A stretch of DNA of 64,000 bases, from NCBI RefSeq assembly GCF_007997155.1, contig NZ_VORT01000004.1, positions 308,560 through 372,559 on the forward strand, written 5' to 3'. A program made the position numbers and the translations under genes. Below, one piece after another: positions 52,448 through 61,584 of this stretch; position 1 is the stretch's first letter, and each line of letters opens with the position of its first letter. Source of the stretch: Aequorivita antarctica. GTDB lineage: Bacteria; Bacteroidota; Bacteroidia; Flavobacteriales; Flavobacteriaceae. The notes under the pieces were generated by a model. The model searched no databases. It worked only from the letters and a program-made list of their open reading frames with translations, and was not told the DNA's origin.

Positions 52448-53154
52448 TATAATTTCTTCAATTTTAAAACTGTTAACACTATAAAAAATATGGTAATGCT
52501 CAAAAAGTAAATCAAATCCCGCGTGTCCAAAACCCCACGTGCCACACTGTCAAAATGGGCTTTCATTCCAAACTGAAAAATATTAAAAGTTGAGGTAGAA
52601 ACCCCTTCAAAGCCATAATACAGCGCAAAACACAAAAAGACAGCAATTATAAAAGCCACTATCTGATTTTGTGAAAGGGTTGAAGAAAAGATACCAATAG
52701 CAGTATATGCAAATACTAAAAACAACAAGCCTATATAGGAGCCAATGGTACTGCCAACATCCCAATTTCCTGGCGGATTGCCCAATTCAGAGATTGTGAA
52801 AACATAAAGTATTGTTGGAATAAGCGCAATAACAATTAGGATTACCGCACCAAAGTATTTCGCTAGTACTATCTGCCTCAATGAAACAGGTTTCGTAAGT
52901 AAAAGTTCCAGTGTGCCCATTTTCATTTCATCACTAAAAGCTCGCATACATACGGCGGGAATCAAGAAAAGCAAGACCCAGGGCGCAAGTTCAAAGTAAG
53001 GGGAAAGATCAGCAAACCCTGAATCGGGAATGTTGTAATTACCGCTAAAAACCCAAAGAAACAAACCGTTTATCACCAAAAAAACGGCAATCACCAAATA
53101 CCCAATGGTACTGGAAAAGAAGGAATTTATTTCGCGTTTTATTATTGTGAGCAT
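52447..53154 (-). CDS. gldF: Gliding-motility ABC transporter permease GldF
   Basis: A 235-residue permease with six hydrophobic segments. MLTIIKREINSFFSSTIGYLVIAVFLVINGLFLW and VCMRAFSDEMKMGTLELLLTKPVS are the GldF/ABC-2 signatures. It forms the membrane channel of the GldAFG complex. Translation is likely coupled to gldG through the one-base overlap. The gene upstream, an ABM-fold protein, ends six bases before it. Confidence 0.93.
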   Translation of the reverse strand: MLTIIKREINSFFSSTIGYLVIAVFLVINGLFLWVFSGNYNIPDSGFADLSPYFELAPWVLLFLIPAVCMRAFSDEMKMGTLELLLTKPVSLRQIVLAKYFGAVILIVIALIPTILYVFTISELGNPPGNWDVGSTIGSYIGLLFLVFAYTAIGIFSSTLSQNQIVAFIIAVFLCFALYYGFEGVSTSTFNIFQFGMKAHFDSVARGVLDTRDLIYFLSITIFFIVLTVLKLKKL

Positions 53155-53160
53155 TCGGTT

Positions 53161-53457
53161 TTATTTTAAAGAATGAAGTGTGTCAACACTCCACGCTTCA
53201 GCTTTTTTTTGGAACATAGGTTTTGTTACGCTCCAAACTTCTTTGAAAAGTTCACTTGTTCTATAGATTTCTAAATCAATTTCATCATTCCAAAGGCTGT
53301 AAGTGAAAAAGATTGTTTCGTCATTTTTATCTTTGTAAAGTTCCAAAAATGTGCAACCCGGAAAATTGCGGATTTTTTCTTTTACCGTTTCAAAATTAGA
53401 TAGAAAAGCAGGGATATTCTCTTTTTCAAATTGCATTTTAACTATTCGTGTAAACAT
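53161..53457 (-). CDS. Antibiotic-biosynthesis-monooxygenase (ABM) fold protein
   Basis: A 98-residue dimeric alpha-beta barrel protein: FTRIVKMQFEKENIPAFLSNFETVKEKIRNFPGCTFLELYKDK, then a FFTYSLWNDE strand. Members range from quinol monooxygenases to heme-degrading enzymes, and no residue pattern here decides between them. It lies six bases upstream of gldF on the same strand, so it is probably co-transcribed, though unrelated in function. Confidence 0.78.
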   Translation of the reverse strand: MFTRIVKMQFEKENIPAFLSNFETVKEKIRNFPGCTFLELYKDKNDETIFFTYSLWNDEIDLEIYRTSELFKEVWSVTKPMFQKKAEAWSVDTLHSLK

Positions 53458-53470
53458 ATTGCTAAATTAA

Positions 53471-53495
53471 GGTTGCTGAGCGAAGCCGAAGCACA
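53471..53495. repeat. CTGAGCGAAGCCGAAGCA element
   Basis: GGTTGCTGAGCGAAGCCGA followed by AGCA sits in a 69-base gap. It resembles a GC-richer short element (CTGAGCGAAGTCGAAG type) that I recall scattered between genes in flavobacterial genomes. Only one copy is in this window. Confidence 0.35.
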
Positions 53496-53526
53496 TTTTT
53501 ACAATTCTTGTGAACATGTTTATTTT

Positions 53527-54360
53527 TTATGAAATAAAATTAACCAATATAGCATCCCTATAATCTAGGCCGAATAGAGAGGACGCGCTGCCCACCGTTT
53601 TGGAACTGCTTTTATAAATGGCCAGTTCGAGATAATTCGATGAATTCCAAAGCGCCAATTTTTTGCCGTCTTCCTCTCGTTTTTCAGGAGCAAAGTCAAA
53701 GTTAATAGCATTGCTGTAATGTGAATGTATTTTGGAAAACTTTACCGTTCTGGCGTTTATAACGAATTCCCTTCCGCGGCCAACTTCCTCGAACAATTTT
53801 TTGGTAATATTACTTATCACGTTTCCGTAATTGTCAATATAAATAACGGTACCGCTTATCTGGCTTTCCTGATTGCTAACTGCCGGACGTATGCCCGTCA
53901 ACTCCTTTATTTCCGTAATATTTTTACCAATAACCTCCAATGTTCCGCCGCGTGCTATGTGGCTGGCAACCTTCACAAAAACATCCAAAACTGGAAAATT
54001 GCTAATTATGCGGTCGTGAATATTTATTTCAACAATTTTTTCTGGCCTTATTTCTGAAGTGAGCATCGAGATAATACCATTGTTTGCACACACAAAATAA
54101 TGCCCATCCATCAAAACTGCAATGTGTTTATTTTCAGGATTTAACTCAGAATCTACCCCAATAACGTGGATGCTTCCCTGTGGAAAACTTTTGTAGGCAT
54201 TTTGAATTATATAGGCAGCCTCGTGAAGGTGAAATGGCGAAATGGAGTGCGAGATATCAACAATTTTTGCATCCTCCATTTCGGTGTAGATAGCTCCTTT
54301 TACTGCGCCAACAAAGTGATCTTTCTCTCCAAAGTCAGTGGTAAGGGTGATTATTGGCAT
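53527..54360 (-). CDS. SAM hydrolase / halogenase-fold protein (DUF62)
   Basis: A 277-residue protein of the SAM hydroxide adenosyltransferase/chlorinase-fluorinase fold. It shows ITLTTDFGEKDHFVGAVKGAI at the start, ADISHSI-like VDISHSISPFHLHEAAYI near 34-51, and VIYIDNYGNVISNI near 170. Most members hydrolyse SAM to adenosine and methionine; true halogenases carry a different anion pocket, so hydrolase is likelier. Its start faces phoH across tightly packed divergent promoters. Confidence 0.88.
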   Translation of the reverse strand: MPIITLTTDFGEKDHFVGAVKGAIYTEMEDAKIVDISHSISPFHLHEAAYIIQNAYKSFPQGSIHVIGVDSELNPENKHIAVLMDGHYFVCANNGIISMLTSEIRPEKIVEINIHDRIISNFPVLDVFVKVASHIARGGTLEVIGKNITEIKELTGIRPAVSNQESQISGTVIYIDNYGNVISNITKKLFEEVGRGREFVINARTVKFSKIHSHYSNAINFDFAPEKREEDGKKLALWNSSNYLELAIYKSSSKTVGSASSLFGLDYRDAILVNFIS

Positions 54361-54396
54361 AAATGAATTGTTGATATTTTCTTAAAAGAGTTACCA

Positions 54397-54426
54397 CAAA
54401 AATAGGTTACTTTTGTTAGTAGCAAA
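54397..54426 (-). promoter_or_regulatory. Promoter of the SAM hydrolase gene
   Basis: Minus-strand TTTG (54426-54423) and TATTTTTG (54404-54397) are 18 bases apart. The -7 box is separated from the opposite-strand phoH -7 box by only three bases. Confidence 0.6.
54408..54415 (+). promoter_or_regulatory. -7 box of phoH
   Basis: TACTTTTG (54408-54415) matches TAnnTTTG. No TTTG is found at -33 on this strand. Confidence 0.5.
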
Positions 54427-54467
54427 ACTATTTTTTGCATATTCTAAATAATAAAAAAGCACGCCTT

Positions 54468-55421
54468 TTGAACGAACTTATCATTGAACTCACAGAGATT
54501 AGCCCAAGGGATTTCTTCGGACTTGAAAACGCTAATGTTGACCTTCTTAAAAAATATTTTCCAAAGCTAAAATTAGTTGCGCGCGGAAACAAAATCAAAG
54601 CCTATGGCGATGAAGAGGAACTAGAGGAATTTGACCGTCGCATTTCAATGTTGTTGGAACAATATGTGAAATACAACAAGCTTGATGAAAACGTAATTGA
54701 GCGCGTGCTATTAAGTAGAAATAAAGAAGAATATGAGACGCCAGCAAGCAGTGGCGAAACAATTGTACACGGCCTGAACGGGAAACCTGTGAAAGCCCAA
54801 ACCGCAAACCAACGGAAACTTGTGGCTTTGATGAGCAAAAACGATATGGTTTTCGCTGTTGGTCCAGCTGGAACTGGAAAAACTTATACAGGTGTTGCGC
54901 TCGCCGTTAAAGCACTGAAAGAAAAGGAGGTAAAACGAATTATTTTAACAAGACCTGCGGTGGAAGCTGGAGAGAATCTGGGTTTTCTTCCTGGGGATTT
55001 AAAAGAAAAACTCGACCCCTATATGCAGCCTTTGTATGATGCTTTGCGCGATATGATTCCTGCAGAAAAGTTGGCGTCGCACATTGAAACTGGGATTATT
55101 CAAATTGCGCCTTTGGCATTTATGCGTGGACGGACTTTGGATAACGCTTTCGTGATTTTGGATGAAGCTCAAAATACCACCCATGCCCAAATGAAGATGT
55201 TCTTGACCCGTATGGGTAGAAACGCCAAGTTTATGATTACCGGCGATCCTGGGCAAATTGACCTTCCGCGTCGTGTAACTTCAGGTTTGAAGGAGGCCTT
55301 GCTAGTCCTGAAAGACGTTAAAGGCGTTGGAATGATTTATCTTGATGACAAGGATGTTCTCCGACACCGTTTGGTAAAAGAAGTTATTTCAGCTTATAAG
55401 AATATTGAAAACATAGATTAA
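54468..55421 (+). CDS. PhoH-family ATPase
   Basis: A 317-residue PhoH/PhoL-type protein. An N-terminal KH-like region (LIIELTEISPRDFFGLENANVDLLKKYFPKLKLVARGNKIK) leads to the P-loop GPAGTGKTYTG and the Walker B-like VILDEAQN. RNA-linked ATPase/helicase roles have been proposed for the family. The start is inferred to be TTG at 54468, because flavobacterial homologues begin at (M)NExIIEL; an alternative TTG lies at 54435. It is divergent from the SAM hydrolase gene and four bases upstream of purC. Confidence 0.9.
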   Translation: MNELIIELTEISPRDFFGLENANVDLLKKYFPKLKLVARGNKIKAYGDEEELEEFDRRISMLLEQYVKYNKLDENVIERVLLSRNKEEYETPASSGETIVHGLNGKPVKAQTANQRKLVALMSKNDMVFAVGPAGTGKTYTGVALAVKALKEKEVKRIILTRPAVEAGENLGFLPGDLKEKLDPYMQPLYDALRDMIPAEKLASHIETGIIQIAPLAFMRGRTLDNAFVILDEAQNTTHAQMKMFLTRMGRNAKFMITGDPGQIDLPRRVTSGLKEALLVLKDVKGVGMIYLDDKDVLRHRLVKEVISAYKNIENID

Positions 55422-55424
55422 AGA

Positions 55425-56378
55425 ATGAGTAATACTATAATATCAACTGATTTCAACTTTCCAGGACAGAAAAGTATTTATCATGGGAAAGTCCGAGAGG
55501 TTTATACTTTGGAAAACAACCTGCTTTTAATGGTAGCCACAGACCGATTGAGCGCTTTTGATGTGGTAATGCCAAAAGGAATTCCGTACAAGGGCCAAAT
55601 TCTGAACCAGATTGCAACTAAAATGATGCGAGATACTGAAGATTTGGTCCCGAATTGGTTGATAGCTACCCCTGACCCAAACGTAGCTGTTGGCGAAGCC
55701 TGCGAACCTTTCAAGGTTGAAATGGTAATCCGCGGTTATATGAGCGGTCATGCAGCGAGGGAATACAAAGCAGGAAAACGAATGCTCTGTGGCGTTGCGA
55801 TGCCTGAAGGGATGAAGGAAAACGATAGATTTCCGCAACCAATAATAACGCCTGCAACCAAAGCCGAAATGGGCGATCACGACGAGGATATTTCAAGAGA
55901 AGATATTTTGAAGCGTGGCATCGTTTCAGAAGAAGATTATCTGCAACTGGAAGATTACACCCGAAAACTCTTTCAAAGGGGAAGTGAGATTGCTGCCAAA
56001 CGCGGATTGATTTTGGTGGATACCAAATATGAATTTGGAAAAACGAAAGATGGAAAAGTTGTTTTGATAGATGAAATCCACACTCCTGATTCTTCGCGTT
56101 ATTTTTATGTAGAGGGTTATGAAGAACGACAAAAAAACAATGAGCCACAGAAACAACTATCAAAAGAGTTTGTGCGCCAATGGCTAATTCAGAATGGCTT
56201 TCAAGGTTTGGAAGGCCAAAAAGTTCCTTTTATGAGTGATGAATATATTGAAACTGTTTCTGAAAGATATATTGAGCTTTATGAAAATATTACTGGTGAA
56301 AAATTTGTAAAAGCTGATGTTTCAAATATTCACGAACGTATAGAGAACAACGTACTAGACTACCTCTCTAAGGACTAA
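55425..56378 (+). CDS. purC: Phosphoribosylaminoimidazole-succinocarboxamide synthase
   Basis: PurC (SAICAR synthase) joins aspartate to CAIR in purine synthesis. The 317-residue protein is of the larger type: [11 protein letters not shown] at the start, [21 protein letters not shown] near 37-57, and DTKYEFG followed by [13 protein letters not shown] near 204-225. It begins three bases after the phoH stop, so the two are co-transcribed. Its 3' end overlaps the convergent deacylase gene by four bases, with no terminator between them. Confidence 0.97.
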   Translation: MSNTIISTDFNFPGQKSIYHGKVREVYTLENNLLLMVATDRLSAFDVVMPKGIPYKGQILNQIATKMMRDTEDLVPNWLIATPDPNVAVGEACEPFKVEMVIRGYMSGHAAREYKAGKRMLCGVAMPEGMKENDRFPQPIITPATKAEMGDHDEDISREDILKRGIVSEEDYLQLEDYTRKLFQRGSEIAAKRGLILVDTKYEFGKTKDGKVVLIDEIHTPDSSRYFYVEGYEERQKNNEPQKQLSKEFVRQWLIQNGFQGLEGQKVPFMSDEYIETVSERYIELYENITGEKFVKADVSNIHERIENNVLDYLSKD

Positions 56379-57643
56379 CGACTTACTTTGTTACGAAAAT
56401 TAAAACTGTGAACATATCCTAAACTAAGTTCCGTAAAATCTGCTTGACCAAGATTGGCGTTGAGGTGAGCACCTATGTAGAAATTATTTTTAGGAGCTTG
56501 CTCCATTCCAATTAAATAATATTTAAGCCCCAATCTTGAGGAAATGCGGTGTTTTTTCTTATAACTCCCATCCAGTTCCCCTAAAGTCCAATACTCTGGA
56601 ATCTCTCGTGGTGTGTTATCCCATCCTTCATTAATGCGCCACTCTAGTTTGTAAGCAGGTTTATGAAAATTATAACCTAATTGTAGGTCAATGCCCAGGT
56701 GGTTCAAGAAAATTTCGCCGTGAAGACTTACGCCAAAATTGGTAGAATAACTCCACGGATCACTTTTAAAATATTCAAACTCCCTTCCATCCTGCACTAA
56801 GGATTCGTTTCCTTCAATGTAATCGTAATAATTTTGATAGAAACGATAATAAAAGCCTATTCCAACTTTATAAGTATTGTTGTACACGCGGCCATATTCC
56901 CCAGCAATTGTGTAAACATTTTTCTTGTCGTTGAAAGCCAATGCTAAAACATTTTGGCCCAGTCCACCTCGTATTGCAAAATAATCATAAACAGTTTTTT
57001 TATACTCTGGAATTATTGTTTGATCATTTTCATCACGTTTCAAGGGATTTTTAATATCCGCGGAAAGACTTACCAAAAACGAATTATATCCTTGGTTAAG
57101 TAATCGGGTATGGCCATTTGAATGATGCGAATAACCTAAACCCATTTTCCAATCTATGTTTTTTGTAGAAAGAAATTGGTAGTAGAGATACATTCGAAAA
57201 GCCCAAGTAATATCTGTTGTTACTGCTTGATTTTGTGGATTTGTTTCTGCATTGAATTTTTTAGTGAAATAGGAAGCGCCCATTCCAGTCAATATTTTCC
57301 ATCGATTACTTCCGAAAGCTTTAAATTCAATAAAAGGCATTGCTGTGAGTGCCAGCCCCAAACTGTCCAAATTTCCAAAATCAGTTATACCAATGGACAG
57401 GCCAGTTTTTGGTCTTTTCAACCGTTGAGCCCATTGCTGTAGATTGTTAGTGTGATAACGCCCAATACTGAAAACGGCCTGCTTCTGCAATTTCGTTTCG
57501 GGGAAGCCTCCGTTAGCTTCCATCGTTTTTCCGAAAAGAATTTCAGGGGTAAAGGTGAGTGCGCTTTTTTTCCAATTTCCCTCAGTTTGGGCGAAAGTAA
57601 AAAATGACACAAAAAGAAAGAAAATGGTTAGTTGATTTTTCAT
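56375..57643 (-). CDS. PagL-like lipid A deacylase (acyloxyacyl hydrolase)
   Basis: A 422-residue outer-membrane protein with signal peptide ([19 protein letters not shown]); a start four codons upstream (57655) is possible. The motif [20 protein letters not shown] near 195-215 matches the PagL/acyloxyacyl hydrolase His-Ser active site, and the C-terminus ends in an aromatic barrel strand ([14 protein letters not shown]). PagL of Salmonella is about 185 residues, so this protein carries long extra strands on both sides; Bacteroidota homologues are usually long. It would trim an acyl chain from lipid A. It converges with purC. Confidence 0.8.
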   Translation of the reverse strand: MKNQLTIFFLFVSFFTFAQTEGNWKKSALTFTPEILFGKTMEANGGFPETKLQKQAVFSIGRYHTNNLQQWAQRLKRPKTGLSIGITDFGNLDSLGLALTAMPFIEFKAFGSNRWKILTGMGASYFTKKFNAETNPQNQAVTTDITWAFRMYLYYQFLSTKNIDWKMGLGYSHHSNGHTRLLNQGYNSFLVSLSADIKNPLKRDENDQTIIPEYKKTVYDYFAIRGGLGQNVLALAFNDKKNVYTIAGEYGRVYNNTYKVGIGFYYRFYQNYYDYIEGNESLVQDGREFEYFKSDPWSYSTNFGVSLHGEIFLNHLGIDLQLGYNFHKPAYKLEWRINEGWDNTPREIPEYWTLGELDGSYKKKHRISSRLGLKYYLIGMEQAPKNNFYIGAHLNANLGQADFTELSLGYVHSFNFRNKVSR

Positions 57644-57723
57644 TTGGCGCTGCAAGTAACAATTTCCCTGTTAATTTTAAAAATTTTAATCCTACATTCG
57701 TTATAAATTTTTAAAAACCACAC

Positions 57724-59100
57724 TTGGAAAAGATAGACAATTTTATTTCTGAAATGGCCTCCTTAGTATGGGGTTTGCCGCTATTGATGCTTTTGATTGG
57801 TGGTGGATTGTATCTTATAATACGAATTAAGTTTCTGCCTTTTCGTTATTTGGGCCACGCTATAGCTGTACTTCGCGGAAAATATGACAATGAAAGTGAT
57901 GCTGGCGAAATAACACATTTTCAAGCGCTAATGACAGCTCTATCCTCAACAGTAGGGATGGGTAATATTGCAGGGGTGGCAGTTGCAATTGCAATTGGGG
58001 GCCCGGGAGCAGTTTTTTGGATGTGGGTGAGTGCTGTAATAGGGATGTCAACCAAATTTTTTACTGCAACTTTGGCAATTCTTTATCGCGGAAAAGATAG
58101 TGAAGGAAAAATTCAGGGTGGCCCCATGTATTTTATTACTGAAGGTCTGGGAAAAAAATGGATGCCTTTAGCTGTTTTCTTTAGTATTGCGGGATTGGTT
58201 GGGGCATTGCCAGTTTTTAACGTAAACCAACTCACACAAGCTATAAATGATATACTTTTAAAACCAGCTGGGCTATACAATGGGTTTCAAACCGATTTAA
58301 TAATTGGTTTGGTCTTGGCGGCAATTACTGCAATTGTAATTTTAGGCGGGCTTTCGCGAATCAGTAAAACGGCTTCAAGGATGGTTCCAGGAATGGTTAT
58401 ACTGTATTTTATATTGGTTTTGGTCATTTTAGTGATTCATATAGACGTCGTTCCAAAATATTTGGGAATGATTTTCACAGATGCTTTTTCAGCAAATTTT
58501 TATAAAGGGGATACATTTTTGGGTGGTGTTGTTGGTGGAATTATTCTTTTAGGAATTCGGCGTGGCGCATTTTCAAATGAAGCGGGGATAGGTACCGCGC
58601 CAATGGCCCATGGTGCAGCAAAAACCAACGAGCCTATTCGCGAAGGATTGGTGGCAATGCTGGGGCCCGCAATTGATACATTGATTATCTGTACACTAAC
58701 TGCGCTGGCGATTTTGGTAACGGGCGTTTGGCAAAGTAGCGATGCTAACGGAGTGAGCTTAACGGCATCGGCTTTTGAGGAAAGTATTCCTTACTACGGA
58801 AAATATGGTTTACTGCTTTGTATTATCACCTTTAGTATTTCTTCGCTTTTTTCGTATTCCTATTATGGAAGTAAGTGTATGTCTTTTCTTTTTGGAGCGA
58901 AAAATAAAGGAATTTATAACTATTTCTACATTATAAGTATTCTTATCGGGGCTACAACTTCGCTTAGTATGATGATTAATTTGATTGACACTTTTTTCGC
59001 GATGATGGCAATTCCCACTATGACGGCTACCATAATCCTTGCTCCGAAAGTAATAAAGGAAGCAAAAATTTATTTTAAGAAATTAAAACGATTGAATTAA
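57724..59100 (+). CDS. Alanine/glycine:cation symporter (AGCS family)
   Basis: A 458-residue sodium-coupled amino-acid transporter with about eleven hydrophobic segments. Family signatures are clear: FQALMTALSSTVGMGNIAGVAVAI near 60-85, GGPGAVFWMWVSA, IQGGPMYFITEGLGKKW and RGAFSNEAGIGTAPMAHGAA. The start is a TTG at 57724 whose N-terminus (MEKIDNFISEMASLVWGLPLL) fits homologues; ATG 57754 is the alternative. The Na+ gradient it uses could come from the Na+-NQR. Its last four bases overlap the convergent SGNH gene. Confidence 0.93.
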   Translation: MEKIDNFISEMASLVWGLPLLMLLIGGGLYLIIRIKFLPFRYLGHAIAVLRGKYDNESDAGEITHFQALMTALSSTVGMGNIAGVAVAIAIGGPGAVFWMWVSAVIGMSTKFFTATLAILYRGKDSEGKIQGGPMYFITEGLGKKWMPLAVFFSIAGLVGALPVFNVNQLTQAINDILLKPAGLYNGFQTDLIIGLVLAAITAIVILGGLSRISKTASRMVPGMVILYFILVLVILVIHIDVVPKYLGMIFTDAFSANFYKGDTFLGGVVGGIILLGIRRGAFSNEAGIGTAPMAHGAAKTNEPIREGLVAMLGPAIDTLIICTLTALAILVTGVWQSSDANGVSLTASAFEESIPYYGKYGLLLCIITFSISSLFSYSYYGSKCMSFLFGAKNKGIYNYFYIISILIGATTSLSMMINLIDTFFAMMAIPTMTATIILAPKVIKEAKIYFKKLKRLN

Positions 59101-60077
59101 TTTAAACTGTCAATAGTACGATTTACCATTGCAGTGAATTTCTTTGCACCATCAGGATTTAAGTGATTTTCATTTAAAAAATCTTTTACTGTAAAATTTA
59201 GAGTGTCGGTTTCTTTGTTTAGTAGAACCACATTGCCGTATTTGCTTTTAATTATACCAAGTACACTATCACGACGGCGAACGACGTTTGGATTCCTTTC
59301 ATTTAAATAGGTTTTATAGAGCGGAAGTGTGCAGACAATCACCTTTAAATTTTCGGCTTGCATATAATCCAACATTTCAAAAAGATAGGCTGTGTTCTTT
59401 TTGAAAACATCCAAGTCTTCCCGATTGATTATACTGAATTTGTGCGCTGCAATCTTTGTTTCGTCATGGTTTAATTTTTTGAACGCCCCATCATATTTAT
59501 TGGTGTCGAAACCGTATTCGTTGAGCTTTTCAGTACTGGATTTGTGCACGTAATATTCCATTAATTTATAGGAAAAAAAGCGTGTGTTTGAGAGGTAAAC
59601 CAATCGGTCTTTATACCAAGTGGGCCTTTCAAAAGCATTCACACCATAATACTTCAGATAGATTGTGTTTTTCCAGTAATCATTGGGATGGTGGGGTAAT
59701 TCCAAATGATTATACGATACCTCAAGTAACACATATTTCAACTTTGGAAGCCTATTTATTGTTCCTTTCAGGATATGAAAATCTTCGTTGTGATGCTGTG
59801 AAGTGGAGCTCAGGTTAATAGCCCTTTTATCGATGAATGCAGGGTTAAAGCCACATTTCATTTGTGAAGACCCCAAGCCCATAATCTCAATTTCTTGGGA
59901 ATGAGTTTTTAGATAATTGCCAAATACTTTGTAATTGATTGGAATGTTCAAAACCAGTAGTTCTAATACAAAATAGGCGATGACCACCGGAGTGAAGAAG
60001 ACCAGGCAGTATTTTAAAAAACGAAGTTGTGCTTCGCTAAAACTGAAAATAGATAAAGTCTTCTTTGGGTCCGGCAT
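59097..60077 (-). CDS. SGNH/AlgX-like acylation partner of the MBOAT protein
   Basis: A 326-residue protein with an N-terminal membrane anchor (FLKYCLVFFTPVVIAYFVLELLVL) and a periplasmic SGNH-hydrolase-like domain. IMGLGSSQMKCGFNPAF carries the block I serine (GSSQ), and a C-terminal LNENHLNPDGAKKF has the Asp-x-x-His-type block (NHLNPDG). Such proteins, like AlgJ/AlgX or DltD, complete O-acylation of an extracellular polymer with an MBOAT partner. The start codon lies 41 bases inside the MBOAT gene, indicating coupled translation. The acylated polymer is unknown. Confidence 0.78.
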   Translation of the reverse strand: MPDPKKTLSIFSFSEAQLRFLKYCLVFFTPVVIAYFVLELLVLNIPINYKVFGNYLKTHSQEIEIMGLGSSQMKCGFNPAFIDKRAINLSSTSQHHNEDFHILKGTINRLPKLKYVLLEVSYNHLELPHHPNDYWKNTIYLKYYGVNAFERPTWYKDRLVYLSNTRFFSYKLMEYYVHKSSTEKLNEYGFDTNKYDGAFKKLNHDETKIAAHKFSIINREDLDVFKKNTAYLFEMLDYMQAENLKVIVCTLPLYKTYLNERNPNVVRRRDSVLGIIKSKYGNVVLLNKETDTLNFTVKDFLNENHLNPDGAKKFTAMVNRTIDSLN

Positions 60078-61467
60078 ATCGGAAAATTATAAAAATGAAA
60101 ATATAATAAATAATCCAGCGTGTAGGTCTGTTGATATATTTGTCGATTTGGATTAAAGGAAAATCTTTAGTGCGTGTTATTATTTCGGAGGCCATCATAA
60201 TAAAAACAAAAACCAAAAATCGTTTGTCTATCAACGACCCGATAGTTTCACTGGGAATAAAGGAAAAAATTCTTTTTAAAATGAGTCTTAATTCGTCAAT
60301 ATTTTGGCTTCTAAAAAGTATGCTGGATGCTGTAATAAACAATAAGCTGAAAATAGGCAATAAAAATCTTGGAATAAGAGATTTATGATAAAGACTGGAT
60401 TTCCGGTCTTTCGTCAACGGTGTACGTTCCGAAATCATCAAAACCCCCTGAAAAACCCCGAAGATAATAAAAGTCCAATCTGCTCCGTGCCAAAGCCCGA
60501 TCAAGCCCATAGTTACAAAGATGGCAACATTACGACGTGTGGTGTTGCGCAGATTTTTTTGGATTATGGGGAAATAGACATAATCATTGAACCATCTCGT
60601 GAGTGTGATGTGCCAACGTTGCCAAAAATCGGTAACACTTTTTGCCAAATACGGAATGTTGAAATTTTTACTGAGTTTGAAGCCAAAGAGCTTTGCTGTT
60701 CCAATGGCAATATCTGAATAGCCAGAAAAGTCTCCATAAATCTGAAAAAAGAAAAGTATGGAGGCATAGACCAGTGCAAGGCTGCCATAATTTTCAGGAC
60801 TTGCATAGACTGTATTTACAATGCGAGCAGCATTGTCTGCAATTACCATTTTTTTGAAAAGACCCCATAAAATTTGCCGTAGTCCTTCTTTTACCTCTTC
60901 AGTGTTAAAAGCACGTTTTTTATTGAATTGCGGCAACAAATCGGAAGCTTTTTCAATAGGGCCCGCGACAAGTTGCGGAAAGAAGCCGACAAAGCAGAGA
61001 AAATTGAGCAAGTTTCGGGTGGGGGCAATGCGGTTCTTATATACATCAATAGTGTAGCTCATTGTTTGGAAGGTATAAAAACTGAGCCCTACCGGAAGTA
61101 TAAGGTTTAGCGTACTAAAGGCGTATTCGTCCTGTTGCATATTAAACAGCATCGCAAATTCATCAATAAAAAAGTTGTAATATTTAAAAAGAAATAGAAC
61201 TCCTAAATTCCATACAATACTGCTATAGAGGTAAAGCTTTTGCTTGCTATTGTTACCCGAGCTTTTAATAGCGAGTGCTGCAAAATAATCTATCAGTGAA
61301 CTTGCGACAATAAGGAAAAGAAAGCGCCAATCCCACAACCCATAAAAATAATAGCTTGCAAGAAGCAGGATGGCATTTTGGGCTTTTATTCTTTTAAAAC
61401 CAACCGCCCAGTAGAGCAAGAGCGTAATGGGGAGAAACAATCCAAATGAAAAGGAGCTGAATAACAA
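60037..61467 (-). CDS. MBOAT-family O-acyltransferase (AlgI-like)
   Basis: A 476-residue polytopic protein of the membrane-bound O-acyltransferase family. It contains YYFYGLWDWRF, GFFPQLVAGPIEKASDLLPQ near 165-185, SVTDFWQRWHITLTRWFNDYVYFPI and the invariant histidine in GLWHGADWTFIIFG. It moves an acyl group across the inner membrane for transfer to a polymer, with the SGNH protein encoded downstream as acceptor-side partner. It could acetylate the capsule made by the locus 20 kb away, but this is only inference. Confidence 0.92.
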   Translation of the reverse strand: MLFSSFSFGLFLPITLLLYWAVGFKRIKAQNAILLLASYYFYGLWDWRFLFLIVASSLIDYFAALAIKSSGNNSKQKLYLYSSIVWNLGVLFLFKYYNFFIDEFAMLFNMQQDEYAFSTLNLILPVGLSFYTFQTMSYTIDVYKNRIAPTRNLLNFLCFVGFFPQLVAGPIEKASDLLPQFNKKRAFNTEEVKEGLRQILWGLFKKMVIADNAARIVNTVYASPENYGSLALVYASILFFFQIYGDFSGYSDIAIGTAKLFGFKLSKNFNIPYLAKSVTDFWQRWHITLTRWFNDYVYFPIIQKNLRNTTRRNVAIFVTMGLIGLWHGADWTFIIFGVFQGVLMISERTPLTKDRKSSLYHKSLIPRFLLPIFSLLFITASSILFRSQNIDELRLILKRIFSFIPSETIGSLIDKRFLVFVFIMMASEIITRTKDFPLIQIDKYINRPTRWIIYYIFIFIIFRYAGPKEDFIYFQF

Positions 61468-61494
61468 AAGTTGCCAGAATTTGGTGTAAATATA

Positions 61495-61534
61495 ACAAAA
61501 AACAGACCGCTGTAAATTTTCATTTACAACGGTT
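61495..61534 (-). terminator. Terminator after the M42 peptidase gene
   Basis: ACCGCTGTAAA (61506-61516) pairs with TTTACAACGGT (61523-61533) with one C/A mismatch. The A-run before 61503 gives a T-tract on the minus strand, about 50 bases past the stop at 61585. Confidence 0.7.
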
Positions 61535-61584
61535 TATTTTTATTTGACATTGTTTTTTAGAATATTGAAATTTTCATGAAAGAT

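Noticed and set aside
53527..54360. A true fluorinase or chlorinase
   Set aside because: The general DUF62 fold is shared, but nothing visible supports a halide site and the gene sits with housekeeping neighbours, so SAM hydrolase is preferred.
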